Notes under the pieces: model-generated
Told to the model about the DNA's origin: nothing
Database searches by the model: none
Seen by the model: only the letters and a program-made list of their open reading frames with translations
Assembly: GCF_022513585.1 (NCBI RefSeq)
Contig: NZ_JAKWBF010000010.1
Coordinates: 85,276-149,275, forward strand
Direction: 5' to 3'
Length of the DNA: 64,000 nt
Origin: Gordonia gummivorans
Lineage (GTDB): Bacteria > Actinomycetota > Actinomycetes > Mycobacteriales > Mycobacteriaceae
Position numbers and translations under genes: made by a program
Shown here: positions 24,759 through 33,674 of the stretch, one piece after another
Numbering within the stretch: the stretch's first letter is position 1
How the letters are laid out: each line of letters opens with the position of its first letter

Positions 24759-27215
24759 ATGACCACACCGAAAGCCGTCATCGTCGGCGCCGGCATCGTC
24801 GGGTCGTCACTGGCCGACGAACTGACCGCCCGCGGGTGGACGGACGTGACCGTCCTCGATCGCGGTCCTCTGTTCGCCACCGGCGGTTCGACCTCTCACG
24901 CCCCCGGCCTCGTCTTCGCCACCAACCCGTCGAAGACCATGACCGAGCTTGCCTCCTACACGCTCGAGAAGTTCTCGTCCCTGGAGCATCCGGACGGCTG
25001 GTGCTTCAACCATGTGGGCGGCCTGGAGGTGGCCACCACCGAGGCACGCTGGACCGACCTGCATCGCAAGGCCGGTTGGGCGGCTTCGCGAGGCGTCGAA
25101 CACGAGTTGCTCGATCCAGCGGAATGCGTTGCGCTGCATCCGCTCATCGACCCCGACACCATCCTCGGCGGCCTGCACACGCCCCGCGACGGGCTGGCCA
25201 AGGCGCTGCGGGCCGTCGAGGCACAGGCCACTCGGGCGATGGCTCGCGGTGCCCGATTCCTACCGCATCAAGACGTCGTCGAGGTGGTCGAGTCCAACGG
25301 CGCCGTTCGTGGCGTGCGCACCACCACCGGCATCGTCGACGCCGACATCGTGGTGTGCTGCACCGGATTCTGGGGCCGCGAGTTCGGCAGGCGAGTGGGT
25401 CTGACGATCCCGCTGGTCCCGATGGCCCATCAGTACGCGATCACCACCCCGGTCGCCTCCCGAGCGGGCGTGAACTCCCCGCTCGCCGAGGCGTCGCTGC
25501 CGATCCTGCGTCACCAGGACCAGGATCTCTACTTCCGCGAGCACGGCGATCGCCTCGGCATCGGTTACTACGGTCACCGACCGATGCCGTCCGACGTCGG
25601 TGCACTCGACTACGACGCGGTGATCTCACTCGACGAGATGCCGTCCAAACTTGCTTTCACGCCAGGCGATTTCGAGGAAGCGTGGCTGCAGAGCGCGGCG
25701 CTGCTGCCCGAATTGGGCGACGGCAAGGTCGAGGAGGGTTTCAACGGCATCTTCTCCTTCACCCCCGACGGCCACTCGGTCATGGGCGAACACCGTGAGC
25801 TGTCCGGATTCTGGGTCGCCGAAGCGGTGTGGGTCACCCACTCGGCGGGCGTCGCACGGACCATGGCCGAGTGGATGGTCGACGGCACGCCCGGCATCGA
25901 CGTCCACGAGACCGACCTGTACCGCTTCGAGGATGCCGCGCTCACCGACGACTTCATCCTGACGACGAGTTCCCAGTCGTTCGTCGAGGTGTACGACGTC
26001 ATCCATCCGCACGACCAGCGCAAGGCGCCACGGCAGGTGCGTACCAGTCCGTTCTACGAACGTCAGGTCGCGCTCGGTGCCCAGTTCTGGGAGGCAGGTC
26101 TGTGGGAGCGCCCGGCCTGGTTCGAATCCAATGGTGCGCTGCTGGATTCGCTGATCGCAGATGGCCTGGAGATCCCCGCGCGGGACGCGTGGTCGGCGCG
26201 ACACTGGTCGCCGATCGCGGTGGCCGAGGCCGCGTGGACGCGCAGTCACGTCGCCGCCTACGACATGACGCCGCTGACCCGTTACGAACTCTCGGGACCC
26301 GGCGCGCTCGACCTGCTGCAACGGTTGACCACCAACAACCTCGACAAGTCGGTCGGTTCGGTGACGTACACGCTGATGCTCGACGAGAAGGGTGGTGTGC
26401 GTTCCGATCTGACCGTCGCGCGCCTTCGTGAACAGACCTTCCAGGTCGGCGCAAACGGTCCCACCGACTTCGACTGGATCAGCCGCCATCTTCCCGACGA
26501 CGGTTCGGTCTCCCTGCGCGACATCACCGGAGCCACCTGCTGTATCGGACTGTGGGGACCGCTGGCTCGCACTGTGCTGGGTCCGCTGACACCGCTCGAT
26601 CTCACCAACGACGGATTGCGCTACTTCCGATCGGCCGCGACCACCATCGGGTCGATTCCGGTCACGCTGATGCGGGTGTCCTACGTCGGCGAACTGGGTT
26701 GGGAGATCTACACGTCGGCCGAATACGGCCGCGCACTGTGGGATCTGATCTTCGACGCCGGTGCGCCGCACGGCATCATCGCGGCCGGCCGAATCGCGTT
26801 CAACAGCTTGCGGATCGAGAAGGGCTACCGTTCGGCGGGTACCGACATGACCATCGAACACACTCCGTCGGCCGCCGGACTCGACTTCGCCGTCCGCATG
26901 TCGAAGGACACCTTCATCGGGAAAGAGGCACTTCCGCAGCGTGATTCGACGTCGCAGCTACGCACCCTGCGTCTCGCCGATCCAGCCGCCGTCGTGCTGG
27001 GCAAGGAGCCGGTCTCCTTCGGCGACGACGTCGTCGGCTATGTGACCAGTGCGGGCTGGTCGCCGACTGTCGGGGCCTGTCTCGCCTTCGCATGGCTGCC
27101 GTCGGACGTCTCCGACGGAACCGAGGTCCACGTCGCCTACCTGGAGACCACCTACCGTGCGACCGTCGTGGCCGATCCGGTGGTGGATCCGGAGATGAAA
27201 CGCATCCGCCGATGA
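24759..27215 (+). CDS. Dimethylglycine oxidase/dehydrogenase with THF-binding domain
   Basis: An 818-residue flavoprotein closely resembling Arthrobacter dimethylglycine oxidase. The FAD motif is VIVGAGIVGSSLADEL at residues about 7-22. The block GGSTSHAPGLVF includes the His that binds FAD covalently in the Arthrobacter enzyme. The C-terminal half is a GcvT/aminomethyltransferase domain that transfers the methyl carbon to THF, avoiding free formaldehyde. It converts dimethylglycine to sarcosine, the step between GbcAB and SoxBDAG. ATG 24759 follows an AAGGA ribosome site. The IclR regulator gene follows directly. Confidence 0.92.
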   Translation: MTTPKAVIVGAGIVGSSLADELTARGWTDVTVLDRGPLFATGGSTSHAPGLVFATNPSKTMTELASYTLEKFSSLEHPDGWCFNHVGGLEVATTEARWTDLHRKAGWAASRGVEHELLDPAECVALHPLIDPDTILGGLHTPRDGLAKALRAVEAQATRAMARGARFLPHQDVVEVVESNGAVRGVRTTTGIVDADIVVCCTGFWGREFGRRVGLTIPLVPMAHQYAITTPVASRAGVNSPLAEASLPILRHQDQDLYFREHGDRLGIGYYGHRPMPSDVGALDYDAVISLDEMPSKLAFTPGDFEEAWLQSAALLPELGDGKVEEGFNGIFSFTPDGHSVMGEHRELSGFWVAEAVWVTHSAGVARTMAEWMVDGTPGIDVHETDLYRFEDAALTDDFILTTSSQSFVEVYDVIHPHDQRKAPRQVRTSPFYERQVALGAQFWEAGLWERPAWFESNGALLDSLIADGLEIPARDAWSARHWSPIAVAEAAWTRSHVAAYDMTPLTRYELSGPGALDLLQRLTTNNLDKSVGSVTYTLMLDEKGGVRSDLTVARLREQTFQVGANGPTDFDWISRHLPDDGSVSLRDITGATCCIGLWGPLARTVLGPLTPLDLTNDGLRYFRSAATTIGSIPVTLMRVSYVGELGWEIYTSAEYGRALWDLIFDAGAPHGIIAAGRIAFNSLRIEKGYRSAGTDMTIEHTPSAAGLDFAVRMSKDTFIGKEALPQRDSTSQLRTLRLADPAAVVLGKEPVSFGDDVVGYVTSAGWSPTVGACLAFAWLPSDVSDGTEVHVAYLETTYRATVVADPVVDPEMKRIRR

Positions 27216-27271
27216 GCGAACCGGTCGTGGTCCCGGGCTTCGTCAACCGGCGCGGTAGTGTGGGTCTCGCC

Positions 27272-28069
27272 ATGTCTGATGCGTCCGATTCCGAGAAGTC
27301 CGCAGGCGGCGCCGTCCAATCGGTTGACCGCGCGCTGCAGTTGCTCGAACTGATCGGACGCGCCGGCTCGGCAGGCGTCACCGAGCTGTCCGTCGAGCTG
27401 GGCGTACACAAATCGACTGTGTCGCGCCTGCTGGCGTCGCTCGAGTCCCGCGGGTTTGTCGAGCAGTTGTCCGGTAGCCGCAAGTACCGCATCGGATTCA
27501 CGGTGGTGCGTCTCGCCGGGTCCACCACGGCCACGCTCGACTTGGCGCGGCACGGTCAGGACATCTGCGACGCCCTGGCGATGACGACCGGGGAGACGAC
27601 CAACCTGGCGGTGCTCGGCGGCCCGCAAGCGATCAACGTGGTGGAGGCGCAGGGGTCGTCCAGCGTCGCGTTGCAGACGTGGGTCGGACAGTCGTCGCCG
27701 GCGCACGCCACGTCGTCGGGCAAGGTGTTGCTCAGCGCCCTGACCGCCGCGGAACTGCGCAAGACGCTGCCACGGAAACTGCCGCAGTACACCGAACACA
27801 CCATCACCGATTTCGACGCTCTGGTGACCGACCTCGCGACCATCACCGAACGCGGCTGGGCCATCGCCGAAGAGGAGTTGGAGGTGGGACTCGTCGCCGT
27901 CGCCGCGCCCGTGCGCGACCAGGCCGGCCGCGTGGTGTCTGCACTGAGCGTCTCCGGCCCGCGCTATCGCCTCGACCCCGACGACGCCCCCGACCTCGCC
28001 GACAGCATCATGCGGTCGGCCGCCGAACTGAGCGCCCGGTTCGGGTATCACGGCTCGCGCACAATCTAG
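27272..28069 (+). CDS. IclR family transcriptional regulator of the betaine cluster
   Basis: A 265-residue IclR protein. The N-terminal winged helix is SVDRALQLLELIGRAGSAG followed by VHKSTVSRLLASLESRGFV. The C-terminal effector domain contains TWVGQSSPAHATSSGKVLLSAL. ATG 27272 is preferred: TAGTGT at 27256-27261 is a plausible -10 for a leaderless transcript; ATG 27212 overlapping the preceding stop is the alternative. It is the last gene of the cluster and probably its regulator. Its stop codon TAG (28067-28069) lies inside the family A repeat, so the repeat supplies the end of the protein. Confidence 0.87.
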   Translation: MSDASDSEKSAGGAVQSVDRALQLLELIGRAGSAGVTELSVELGVHKSTVSRLLASLESRGFVEQLSGSRKYRIGFTVVRLAGSTTATLDLARHGQDICDALAMTTGETTNLAVLGGPQAINVVEAQGSSSVALQTWVGQSSPAHATSSGKVLLSALTAAELRKTLPRKLPQYTEHTITDFDALVTDLATITERGWAIAEEELEVGLVAVAAPVRDQAGRVVSALSVSGPRYRLDPDDAPDLADSIMRSAAELSARFGYHGSRTI

Positions 28070-28207
28070 GGGAAGAAGTTTCTTCCCCTATCCTTGGAGT
28101 CCTCCCCACCAATTTTCGCGGGGAGGACTTGGAACTTGGGGGAAGAAGTTTCTTCCCCTAGATTTTGCGGGCAGGACGCTGACGCATTTCCGCAGGTCAG
28201 CGGGATT
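28063..28207. repeat. Three-hairpin repeat family A, copy 2 (most symmetrical)
   Basis: Core 28063-28166 starts AATCTAGGGGAAGAA and ends TTCTTCCCCTAGATTT, its own reverse complement. Inside are three stems: GGGGAAGAAg/TTTCTTCCCC, GTCCTCCCC/GGGGAGGAC and GGGGAAGAAg/TTTCTTCCCC. The right flank to 28207 (GCAGGACGCTGACGCATTTCCGCAG) matches, inverted, the left flank of copy 1. It occupies the convergent gap between the IclR and ligase genes. Confidence 0.85.
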
Positions 28208-28245
28208 GGACTCCTAGCCCTTCGTGTCAGAGCCTCTCCAGTTGA

Positions 28246-29775
28246 TCATTTGAGCAACCCCCGAATCGTCTCGATCGTGTCCGCTTGATCAGCGGTCTTG
28301 TCCGGGCGATACCGCACCACCCGCGCGAAGCGCAGCGCCACCCCGCCCGGATAGCGCGAACTGCGTTGCACGCCATCGAGTTCGATCTCGACGACGATCT
28401 CCGGCCGAAGATAGACGGTGTGATCGTCCCGTCGGATTTCGTGTCGTGGGAATTCCTCTGTCTGCCAACGCAACAGCTCGTCGGTCAGTCCTTTGAAGGT
28501 CTTGCCCACCATGATCGGGGTGTCTGGACTCGCTGAATCTCGCGCTCCCAGATGGAGATTCGACAACCAGCCGCGCCGCCTGCCCGAGCCCCACTCCGCG
28601 GCAAGGACGACGAGGTCGAAGGTGTGGACCGGCTTCACCTTCTGCCACGCCTTACCGCGTCGGCCCGCAGTGTAGGTTCCCGACAGCGACTTCACCATCA
28701 CGCCTTCGTGCCCGTCGGCAAGTGCCGCGTCGAAGTGGGTGCGTGCCTCGTCGGGAGTCGGTGCGGTCACCGACGGAATGCGCAGCGCGGGCGCGATCGA
28801 GTCGATGGCGGCGAGCCGTTCTGACAGTGGGCGGTCGATGAGGTCGGCACCGTCGAGGTGCAGACAGTCGAAGAAGAACGGCCGCAGCACACGTTGCACG
28901 TCGGCCTCTGCGCCGTCGGCGAATCCGGATCCGAAGCGGCTCATCGTCTCCTGGAACGGACGGGGCCGACCGTCACCATCCAGGGTCAGCGTCTCACCAT
29001 CGAGAATGACTGATTCACAAGATAATTCGGCCACGACGGCGACGATGTCGGGAACCCGCTCCGTCACGTCGTGCAGCGTACGGGTGAAGACCCTGATGTC
29101 GGAACCCTGCCGATGAACCTGCACCCGGGCACCGTCGAGTTTGTAGTCGACCACGACGTCGGTGCCGAGCACAGCGAGCGCGTCGTCGAGGTTCTCGGCG
29201 GGTGTCGCCAGCATCGGTTGCACTCCGCGACCCACCTGCAGAGTTACCCCGGCCAACGCGTCGGCACCACCGAGAACAGCGAGACCGGCGGTCGCCGGCA
29301 GCGATCCGGTCAGCATGTGGGCCCTACGGACAAGCGCAAGGGGTTGGTGTGACGCCTTGGCGATGGCATCGGTCATCACACCCGCCAGCGCGCCCTGCCG
29401 AAGTTCCCCGGTCAGAAGCGCGATGAGGAATCTCTGTTCGGACTCGGTGGCGGCCGACATCAGCCCGCGCAAGGTCTCCGTGCGGCGCCCCGCCGAGCCG
29501 GCGCCGGTCGCCGTCGCAAGTGCGGTCAGCGCCGCATCGACCTCTGTCACCGTGAGCGTCGGCGCGTCGCCCGGGGTGGCGTCGAGCTTGGCGATCGAAC
29601 GCCACCCGACCCCCAGCCGTCCCTGCGGTATCTCGCCCGACAGCCAGGCCACCACTACCGGGAGTTCGGCAGCGCCGGCAGCAGACAACAGCTCGGCGAG
29701 CACCCCGGTTTTGCGCAGTCGCGACCGGTCCTGTGCAACACTCGCCGACGCGAGGACGACGTCGTCCAGATTCAC
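28246..29775 (-). CDS. ligB: ATP-dependent DNA ligase LigB
   Basis: A 509-residue ATP-dependent DNA ligase matching actinobacterial LigB in length and layout. The N-terminal DNA-binding domain is followed by the nucleotidyltransferase motif VVDYKLDGARVQVH with adenylated Lys at about residue 210. DGETLTLDGDGRPRPFQETM and HEGVMVKSL are motifs III/IV. The OB-fold includes WGSGRRRGWLSNLHLG and the C-terminus ends near RFARVVRYRPDKTADQADTI. GTG 29775 has a strong GAGGGAGG site; the frame is open to 29946. It is an accessory ligase, since LigA is the essential NAD+ enzyme. Confidence 0.92.
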   Translation of the reverse strand: MNLDDVVLASASVAQDRSRLRKTGVLAELLSAAGAAELPVVVAWLSGEIPQGRLGVGWRSIAKLDATPGDAPTLTVTEVDAALTALATATGAGSAGRRTETLRGLMSAATESEQRFLIALLTGELRQGALAGVMTDAIAKASHQPLALVRRAHMLTGSLPATAGLAVLGGADALAGVTLQVGRGVQPMLATPAENLDDALAVLGTDVVVDYKLDGARVQVHRQGSDIRVFTRTLHDVTERVPDIVAVVAELSCESVILDGETLTLDGDGRPRPFQETMSRFGSGFADGAEADVQRVLRPFFFDCLHLDGADLIDRPLSERLAAIDSIAPALRIPSVTAPTPDEARTHFDAALADGHEGVMVKSLSGTYTAGRRGKAWQKVKPVHTFDLVVLAAEWGSGRRRGWLSNLHLGARDSASPDTPIMVGKTFKGLTDELLRWQTEEFPRHEIRRDDHTVYLRPEIVVEIELDGVQRSSRYPGGVALRFARVVRYRPDKTADQADTIETIRGLLK

Positions 29776-29890
29776 CGAGAGCCTCCCTCGTCGATAGGCC
29801 GCACGATACGCCGCTCCGCCGACAGCAGCACTCGACCGCTCAGAGCAGCACCTGCGCGCAGTCGCCGGCTGCGCGATCCACGCTGGGCAC

Positions 29891-30505
29891 ATGAGTGACA
29901 CACGACCGCATGTCCTGCGGAAACGCACAGCCGACAATCTGATCAATCAACGCATCCTGATGCTCGACACCGCACTCGACGACGAGATCGGCAGTCTGCT
30001 GTGCGCGCAGATGGTGATGCTCTCCGCCGAGGACCCGGTCGCCGACATCTCGCTCTGGATCAACTCGCCCGGCGGATCGGTGCCCGCGATGCTCGCCATC
30101 ATGGACACCATGCGGTTGATCCCGAACGACGTCGTCACCGTCAACCTCGGCATGGCCTACAGCGCCGGACAATTCCTGCTCTGCACGGGGACCCGAGGCA
30201 AGCGGTACATCCTCCCGCACGCCAAAGTGCTTCTGCATCAAGGATCGGCAGGGATCGGCGGGTTCGCGCCCGACATCGAACTACAGGCCGACGACCTACG
30301 GCACGTCCGCGACACGGTGCTCGGCATCATCGCCGATCAGACCGGCCAACCGCTCGAGCGCGTCTTCGACGACTCGCTGCGCGATCACGTGTTCACCGCC
30401 GCCGAGTCCGTCGAGTACGGCTTCGTCGATCACATCGTCGACAACCTCGCCCAGATACGCCCGCGCGCAACAGCTCCCACCGGATTCGGGGTGAAAACCG
30501 CATGA
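29891..30505 (+). CDS. clpP: ClpP-like protease subunit, first of a pair
   Basis: A 204-residue ClpP-family serine protease subunit. The nucleophile block is [16 protein letters not shown], the His block [15 protein letters not shown] and the Asp block [18 protein letters not shown], so the catalytic triad is intact. The signature [18 protein letters not shown] is present. It overlaps the next clpP by 4 bases, suggesting a mixed ClpP tetradecamer. With the regulator at 31326 it resembles the Streptomyces clpP3-clpP4-popR set, distinct from the housekeeping clpP1P2. Confidence 0.9.
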   Translation: MSDTRPHVLRKRTADNLINQRILMLDTALDDEIGSLLCAQMVMLSAEDPVADISLWINSPGGSVPAMLAIMDTMRLIPNDVVTVNLGMAYSAGQFLLCTGTRGKRYILPHAKVLLHQGSAGIGGFAPDIELQADDLRHVRDTVLGIIADQTGQPLERVFDDSLRDHVFTAAESVEYGFVDHIVDNLAQIRPRATAPTGFGVKTA

Positions 30506-31107
30506 GCACCTACACCATCCCGAATGTCATCACCCGGACTCCGCAGGGCGAGCGGGTGATGGATGTCTACAGCCGGCTGCTCGATGATCGAATCCTGTAC
30601 TTGGGAACCGAGATCGACGACGGGGTGGCCAACGCGCTGATCGCCCAGATCCTGCATCTCGACTCCGACAACCCCGAGACGCCCATCGAGCTGTACATCA
30701 ATTCGCCAGGAGGGTCGGTGACCGCGACCTTTGCGCTCTACGACACCATGCAGTACTGCCACGCACCGATCGCGACCACCTGTGTGGGACAGGCGTTGTC
30801 GTCGACAGCGCTGCTACTGGCCGCCGGCGAACCCGGGCGTCGGTCGGTGCTGCCACATGCGCGGGTTCTGCTCCACCAACCGTCGGGTCAGGGGCGAGGC
30901 ACCATTCCCGATCTGATCTTGGCCGCCGAAGAGATCCTGCGCATCCGCGCGGAGATCGAGACCGCGCTCAGTCATCACACCGGTCAGGATCTCGAAACCC
31001 TGCGGCGTGACACCGATCGTGATCGGGTTCTGCGTGCTGACGAGATCGTCGCCTACGGCCTCGCCGACCAGATCATCGACGCGCGTGCGCCGCTGGCGCG
31101 GACCTGA
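30502..31107 (+). CDS. clpP: ClpP-like protease subunit, second of a pair
   Basis: A 201-residue ClpP. Conserved blocks are [63 protein letters not shown] (nucleophilic Ser), [17 protein letters not shown] (His) and [21 protein letters not shown] (Asp). All triad residues are kept. ATG 30502 overlaps the preceding clpP stop (ATGA). Its ATPase partner (ClpX or ClpC) would be encoded elsewhere. Confidence 0.92.
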   Translation: MSTYTIPNVITRTPQGERVMDVYSRLLDDRILYLGTEIDDGVANALIAQILHLDSDNPETPIELYINSPGGSVTATFALYDTMQYCHAPIATTCVGQALSSTALLLAAGEPGRRSVLPHARVLLHQPSGQGRGTIPDLILAAEEILRIRAEIETALSHHTGQDLETLRRDTDRDRVLRADEIVAYGLADQIIDARAPLART

Positions 31108-31189
31108 CGTCGCGGGTCATCGACCGCTCCCGCTCCAAAGGGTGATCTCTTCCACTCCCGCTCCAAAGGCGCGGGATCCCTTCCGCTCC

Positions 31190-31312
31190 CTGAGGTGCTC
31201 GAGGCGCTAGCCGAGAGCCTCGAAGGGCTCGGCAAGACAAGGCAATTCGGCGACCAAGTAACGACGGTCACCAGGGCTTCGAGGCTCGTCGCTTGCGCTC
31301 CTCACACCTCAG
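31190..31312. repeat. Long hairpin repeat family C, copy 1
   Basis: Begins CTGAGGTG (31190) and ends CACACCTCAG (31312), with inner arms such as GAGCCTCGAAGGGCT and AGGGCTTCGAGGCTC. It occupies the convergent gap between clpP and the regulator gene. A short direct repeat CTCCCGCTCCAAAG precedes it at 31127-31140 and 31155-31168. Probably a bidirectional terminator or REP-type repeat. Confidence 0.7.
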
Positions 31313-31325
31313 CCATCGGGTGGGA

Positions 31326-31682
31326 TCACGCGGCAAGCGCAACTGGTCCGCGGAAACCGTTGTGCGGCATATACCTCGGGCCGACCGTCGTGGTGGAGCG
31401 CAGCCGGACCGGGACCAACGACGACGCCCGGCTCAGTTCGGCGGCGACCTCCCGCGTCAGGTCCAGCAAGGTCAATTCGAGGGCACCTGCCACGGCGATC
31501 AGCAACTCTGACGACGCGTCCTTGCGACCACGTTCGAGCTCGGAGAGGTACTGGCTCGACACCCCGGCACGTCGGGCAGTCTCCACGAGTCGCTCGCCAC
31601 GCTCATGTCGATGACGGCGCAGGACGCGCCCGGTCACTTCCCGCCAGAGGGGTTCGGGCTGCGGCGCATTGTCGACTGCCAT
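31326..31682 (-). CDS. PopR/ClgR-like XRE regulator next to the clpP pair
   Basis: A 118-residue helix-turn-helix regulator. The XRE core is VLRRHRHERGERLVETARRAG followed by VSSQYLSELERGRKDASSELL, the same pattern as ClgR and PopR, activators of clp genes. The C-terminal segment ends PRYMPHNGFRGPVALAA; in ClgR/PopR the very C-terminus is a Clp degradation signal, and the alanine-rich end here would fit that. ATG 31682 is preferred over 31688. It is convergent with the clpP pair, separated by a hairpin repeat. Confidence 0.82.
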   Translation of the reverse strand: MAVDNAPQPEPLWREVTGRVLRRHRHERGERLVETARRAGVSSQYLSELERGRKDASSELLIAVAGALELTLLDLTREVAAELSRASSLVPVRLRSTTTVGPRYMPHNGFRGPVALAA

Positions 31683-31758
31683 GTGCACGATGGTATGCCT
31701 CCCTCATTCGGGTGGCTGCGGGTTCTGCTCTGAGCAGAACGCTTTCGTGGGCGGTTGT

Positions 31759-33489
31759 TCAGCTGCCGAGAGCCTCGGGGAACGCCTCCTCAAACGCGCG
31801 CACCGCAGCTCCAACAGTCGGATACACATGGTCGGGGTTGAGATCGGCGAGCACGCCATCACTGCGCAGTGCCGCAGAGAGTTCCGGGTCGACGCCGGCC
31901 AGCACGAAATGGGCGTTGCGGGAATGCACGAACTTGATCAGGTTGCTCAGCACCGTCGACGCCGAGTAGTCGACGTCGCCGATCACCGTGCAGTCGAGCA
32001 CCAGCCAGCGCAACGGGTCCGGGGCCTGGCGAACCAGCGCACTGACGTCGTCGGCGAATCGACTTGCGTTGGCGTAGAACAGGTCCGCGTCGTACCGGAA
32101 CACGATCAGACCGGGTAGCGACTGCAATCCCGGCTCCGCCGGTTGGTATCGGCGGTTGCGGCCGTGGTCGCTGACGCCGACCACGAACCGCTCCGGTCGA
32201 TACTGGCGGCGGATGATCTCGAGCAGTGAGACCCCCATCGCCGTGATGATGCCAGTTTGCACACCGAACGCGATCACGACCACTGCCGTGACGATCGCGA
32301 TACCGAACTCGATCCGCCGGACCTGCCAGATCCGTTTCAACGCATGCACATCGATCAAATTGACGGCGATGAGGAACACGATCGACGACAGCACCGCATG
32401 CGGGAGGTTGGCCAGCGCCGAATCGAGGAACACCACCACGAGCAGCGTCACACCAGCCATCGTGATGTTGGCGACCTGCGTCCGAGCGCGCTGCTCCTCG
32501 AGGATCTGCGTCTTGGTGGGACTGCCGTTGACCACGAACGTACCCGACACACCGGCAAGGGCATTCGCGCCGGTAAGGCCGAAGATGTCCCGGTTGACAT
32601 CGGCAACGTCACCGTTCCGCTGGGCGAATCCTCGTGCCGTGGCGGCGCTTTGCGCCAAGATCACGATCGCGCAGCCGATGGCGACGGTCGCCGCCTTGGG
32701 GACCTCCGACCATCCGAGGCCATCCGGGAGGCCCAGTGGGGGCAGACCGCCGTCGAGGGCTCCTACAACGGCGAGATCGTCGGACCAGCCGAGCACCGAG
32801 ACGAGCACGATCGACCCCACGACCACGATGATCGCCGCCGGAAGCTTGGGCGCAAACCGGCGCGCGCCCACCATGATTGCCAGTGTCGCCACCGCGAAAC
32901 CGAGCGACCACGGATCGATGTCGCCGAGGTGCCGAAGGATCTGCCACCACCGGTCGACGAGCGAACCCTCCGAACCCTCGATGCCGAGCATGTCCGGGAC
33001 CTGACCCGTGAGGACGGTGATTCCGGTGCCGGCGAGAAAGCCCACGAGTACCGCCGTCGACAGGAAGTCACCGAGGAACCCGAGCCTCAGCAGCCACGCC
33101 ACCCCCAGCATGCCCGCGGTGACCAGGGCGATGAGACCGGCCCACGCCAGCCACTGTTGGCTGTCGGGTGCCAGACCCGCGATACCGAGCCCCGCGATGC
33201 CCGATGCAAGGAGGGCCGCAGTCGCCGAATCCGCCCCCACCACCATCAACTTGGAGGAGCCGAGAATCGCAAAGGCAAGTGCCGGCAAGATGATCGAGTA
33301 CAGACCGGCGACGATCGGGACGTGGGCGATCGAGCTGTAGCCCATGCATTCCGGAATCGCCACGGCCGCCAGCGTCACGCCGGCGAGCACATCGGTCCGC
33401 AGCCACGCAGCTCGATATCCCACCAGCGCAGGCGGCACGAGCCGTGCCATCTTCTGCGAGGTGCTGCGATGCGTCGGCGGTGGTGTCAC
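31759..33489 (-). CDS. SulP family anion transporter with STAS domain
   Basis: A 576-residue SulP (SLC26-like) permease. The signature VAIPECMGYSSIAHVPIVAGLYS lies at about residues 41-63, and ten or more transmembrane helices run to about 420. The C-terminal STAS domain (about 440-560) has DCTVIGDVDYSASTVL with the typical D..D.S.S pattern. The substrate may be sulfate or bicarbonate; nothing nearby decides. The start at 33489 is GTG; an internal ATG (MARLVPPAL) about 39 bases downstream is an alternative. Confidence 0.9.
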   Translation of the reverse strand: MTPPPTHRSTSQKMARLVPPALVGYRAAWLRTDVLAGVTLAAVAIPECMGYSSIAHVPIVAGLYSIILPALAFAILGSSKLMVVGADSATAALLASGIAGLGIAGLAPDSQQWLAWAGLIALVTAGMLGVAWLLRLGFLGDFLSTAVLVGFLAGTGITVLTGQVPDMLGIEGSEGSLVDRWWQILRHLGDIDPWSLGFAVATLAIMVGARRFAPKLPAAIIVVVGSIVLVSVLGWSDDLAVVGALDGGLPPLGLPDGLGWSEVPKAATVAIGCAIVILAQSAATARGFAQRNGDVADVNRDIFGLTGANALAGVSGTFVVNGSPTKTQILEEQRARTQVANITMAGVTLLVVVFLDSALANLPHAVLSSIVFLIAVNLIDVHALKRIWQVRRIEFGIAIVTAVVVIAFGVQTGIITAMGVSLLEIIRRQYRPERFVVGVSDHGRNRRYQPAEPGLQSLPGLIVFRYDADLFYANASRFADDVSALVRQAPDPLRWLVLDCTVIGDVDYSASTVLSNLIKFVHSRNAHFVLAGVDPELSAALRSDGVLADLNPDHVYPTVGAAVRAFEEAFPEALGS

Positions 33490-33567
33490 CGATCAAGAAT
33501 AGGCGCGCAACCTAGTGGTCACCGACATTCTCGGCTCGCCAGGTTTCGATATGCGTCAGGCGGTTCC

Positions 33568-33622
33568 TGAGTAGCGAGCTTGCGAGCGTATCGAAGGGCG
33601 CAAGCTCGCGTGACGCTACTCA
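33568..33622. repeat. Hairpin repeat family E
   Basis: TGAGTAGCGAGCTTGCGAGC pairs with GCAAGCTCGCGTGACGCTACTCA across a short loop in the gap between the SulP and metallo-hydrolase genes. It would act as a terminator for the mscR operon reading leftward. A single copy is seen in the window. Confidence 0.6.
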
Positions 33623-33674
33623 ACCAGCAGAGGGATTCGGCAGGTCAGAGGCGTCGGCTACCGGCCCTTTCGAT

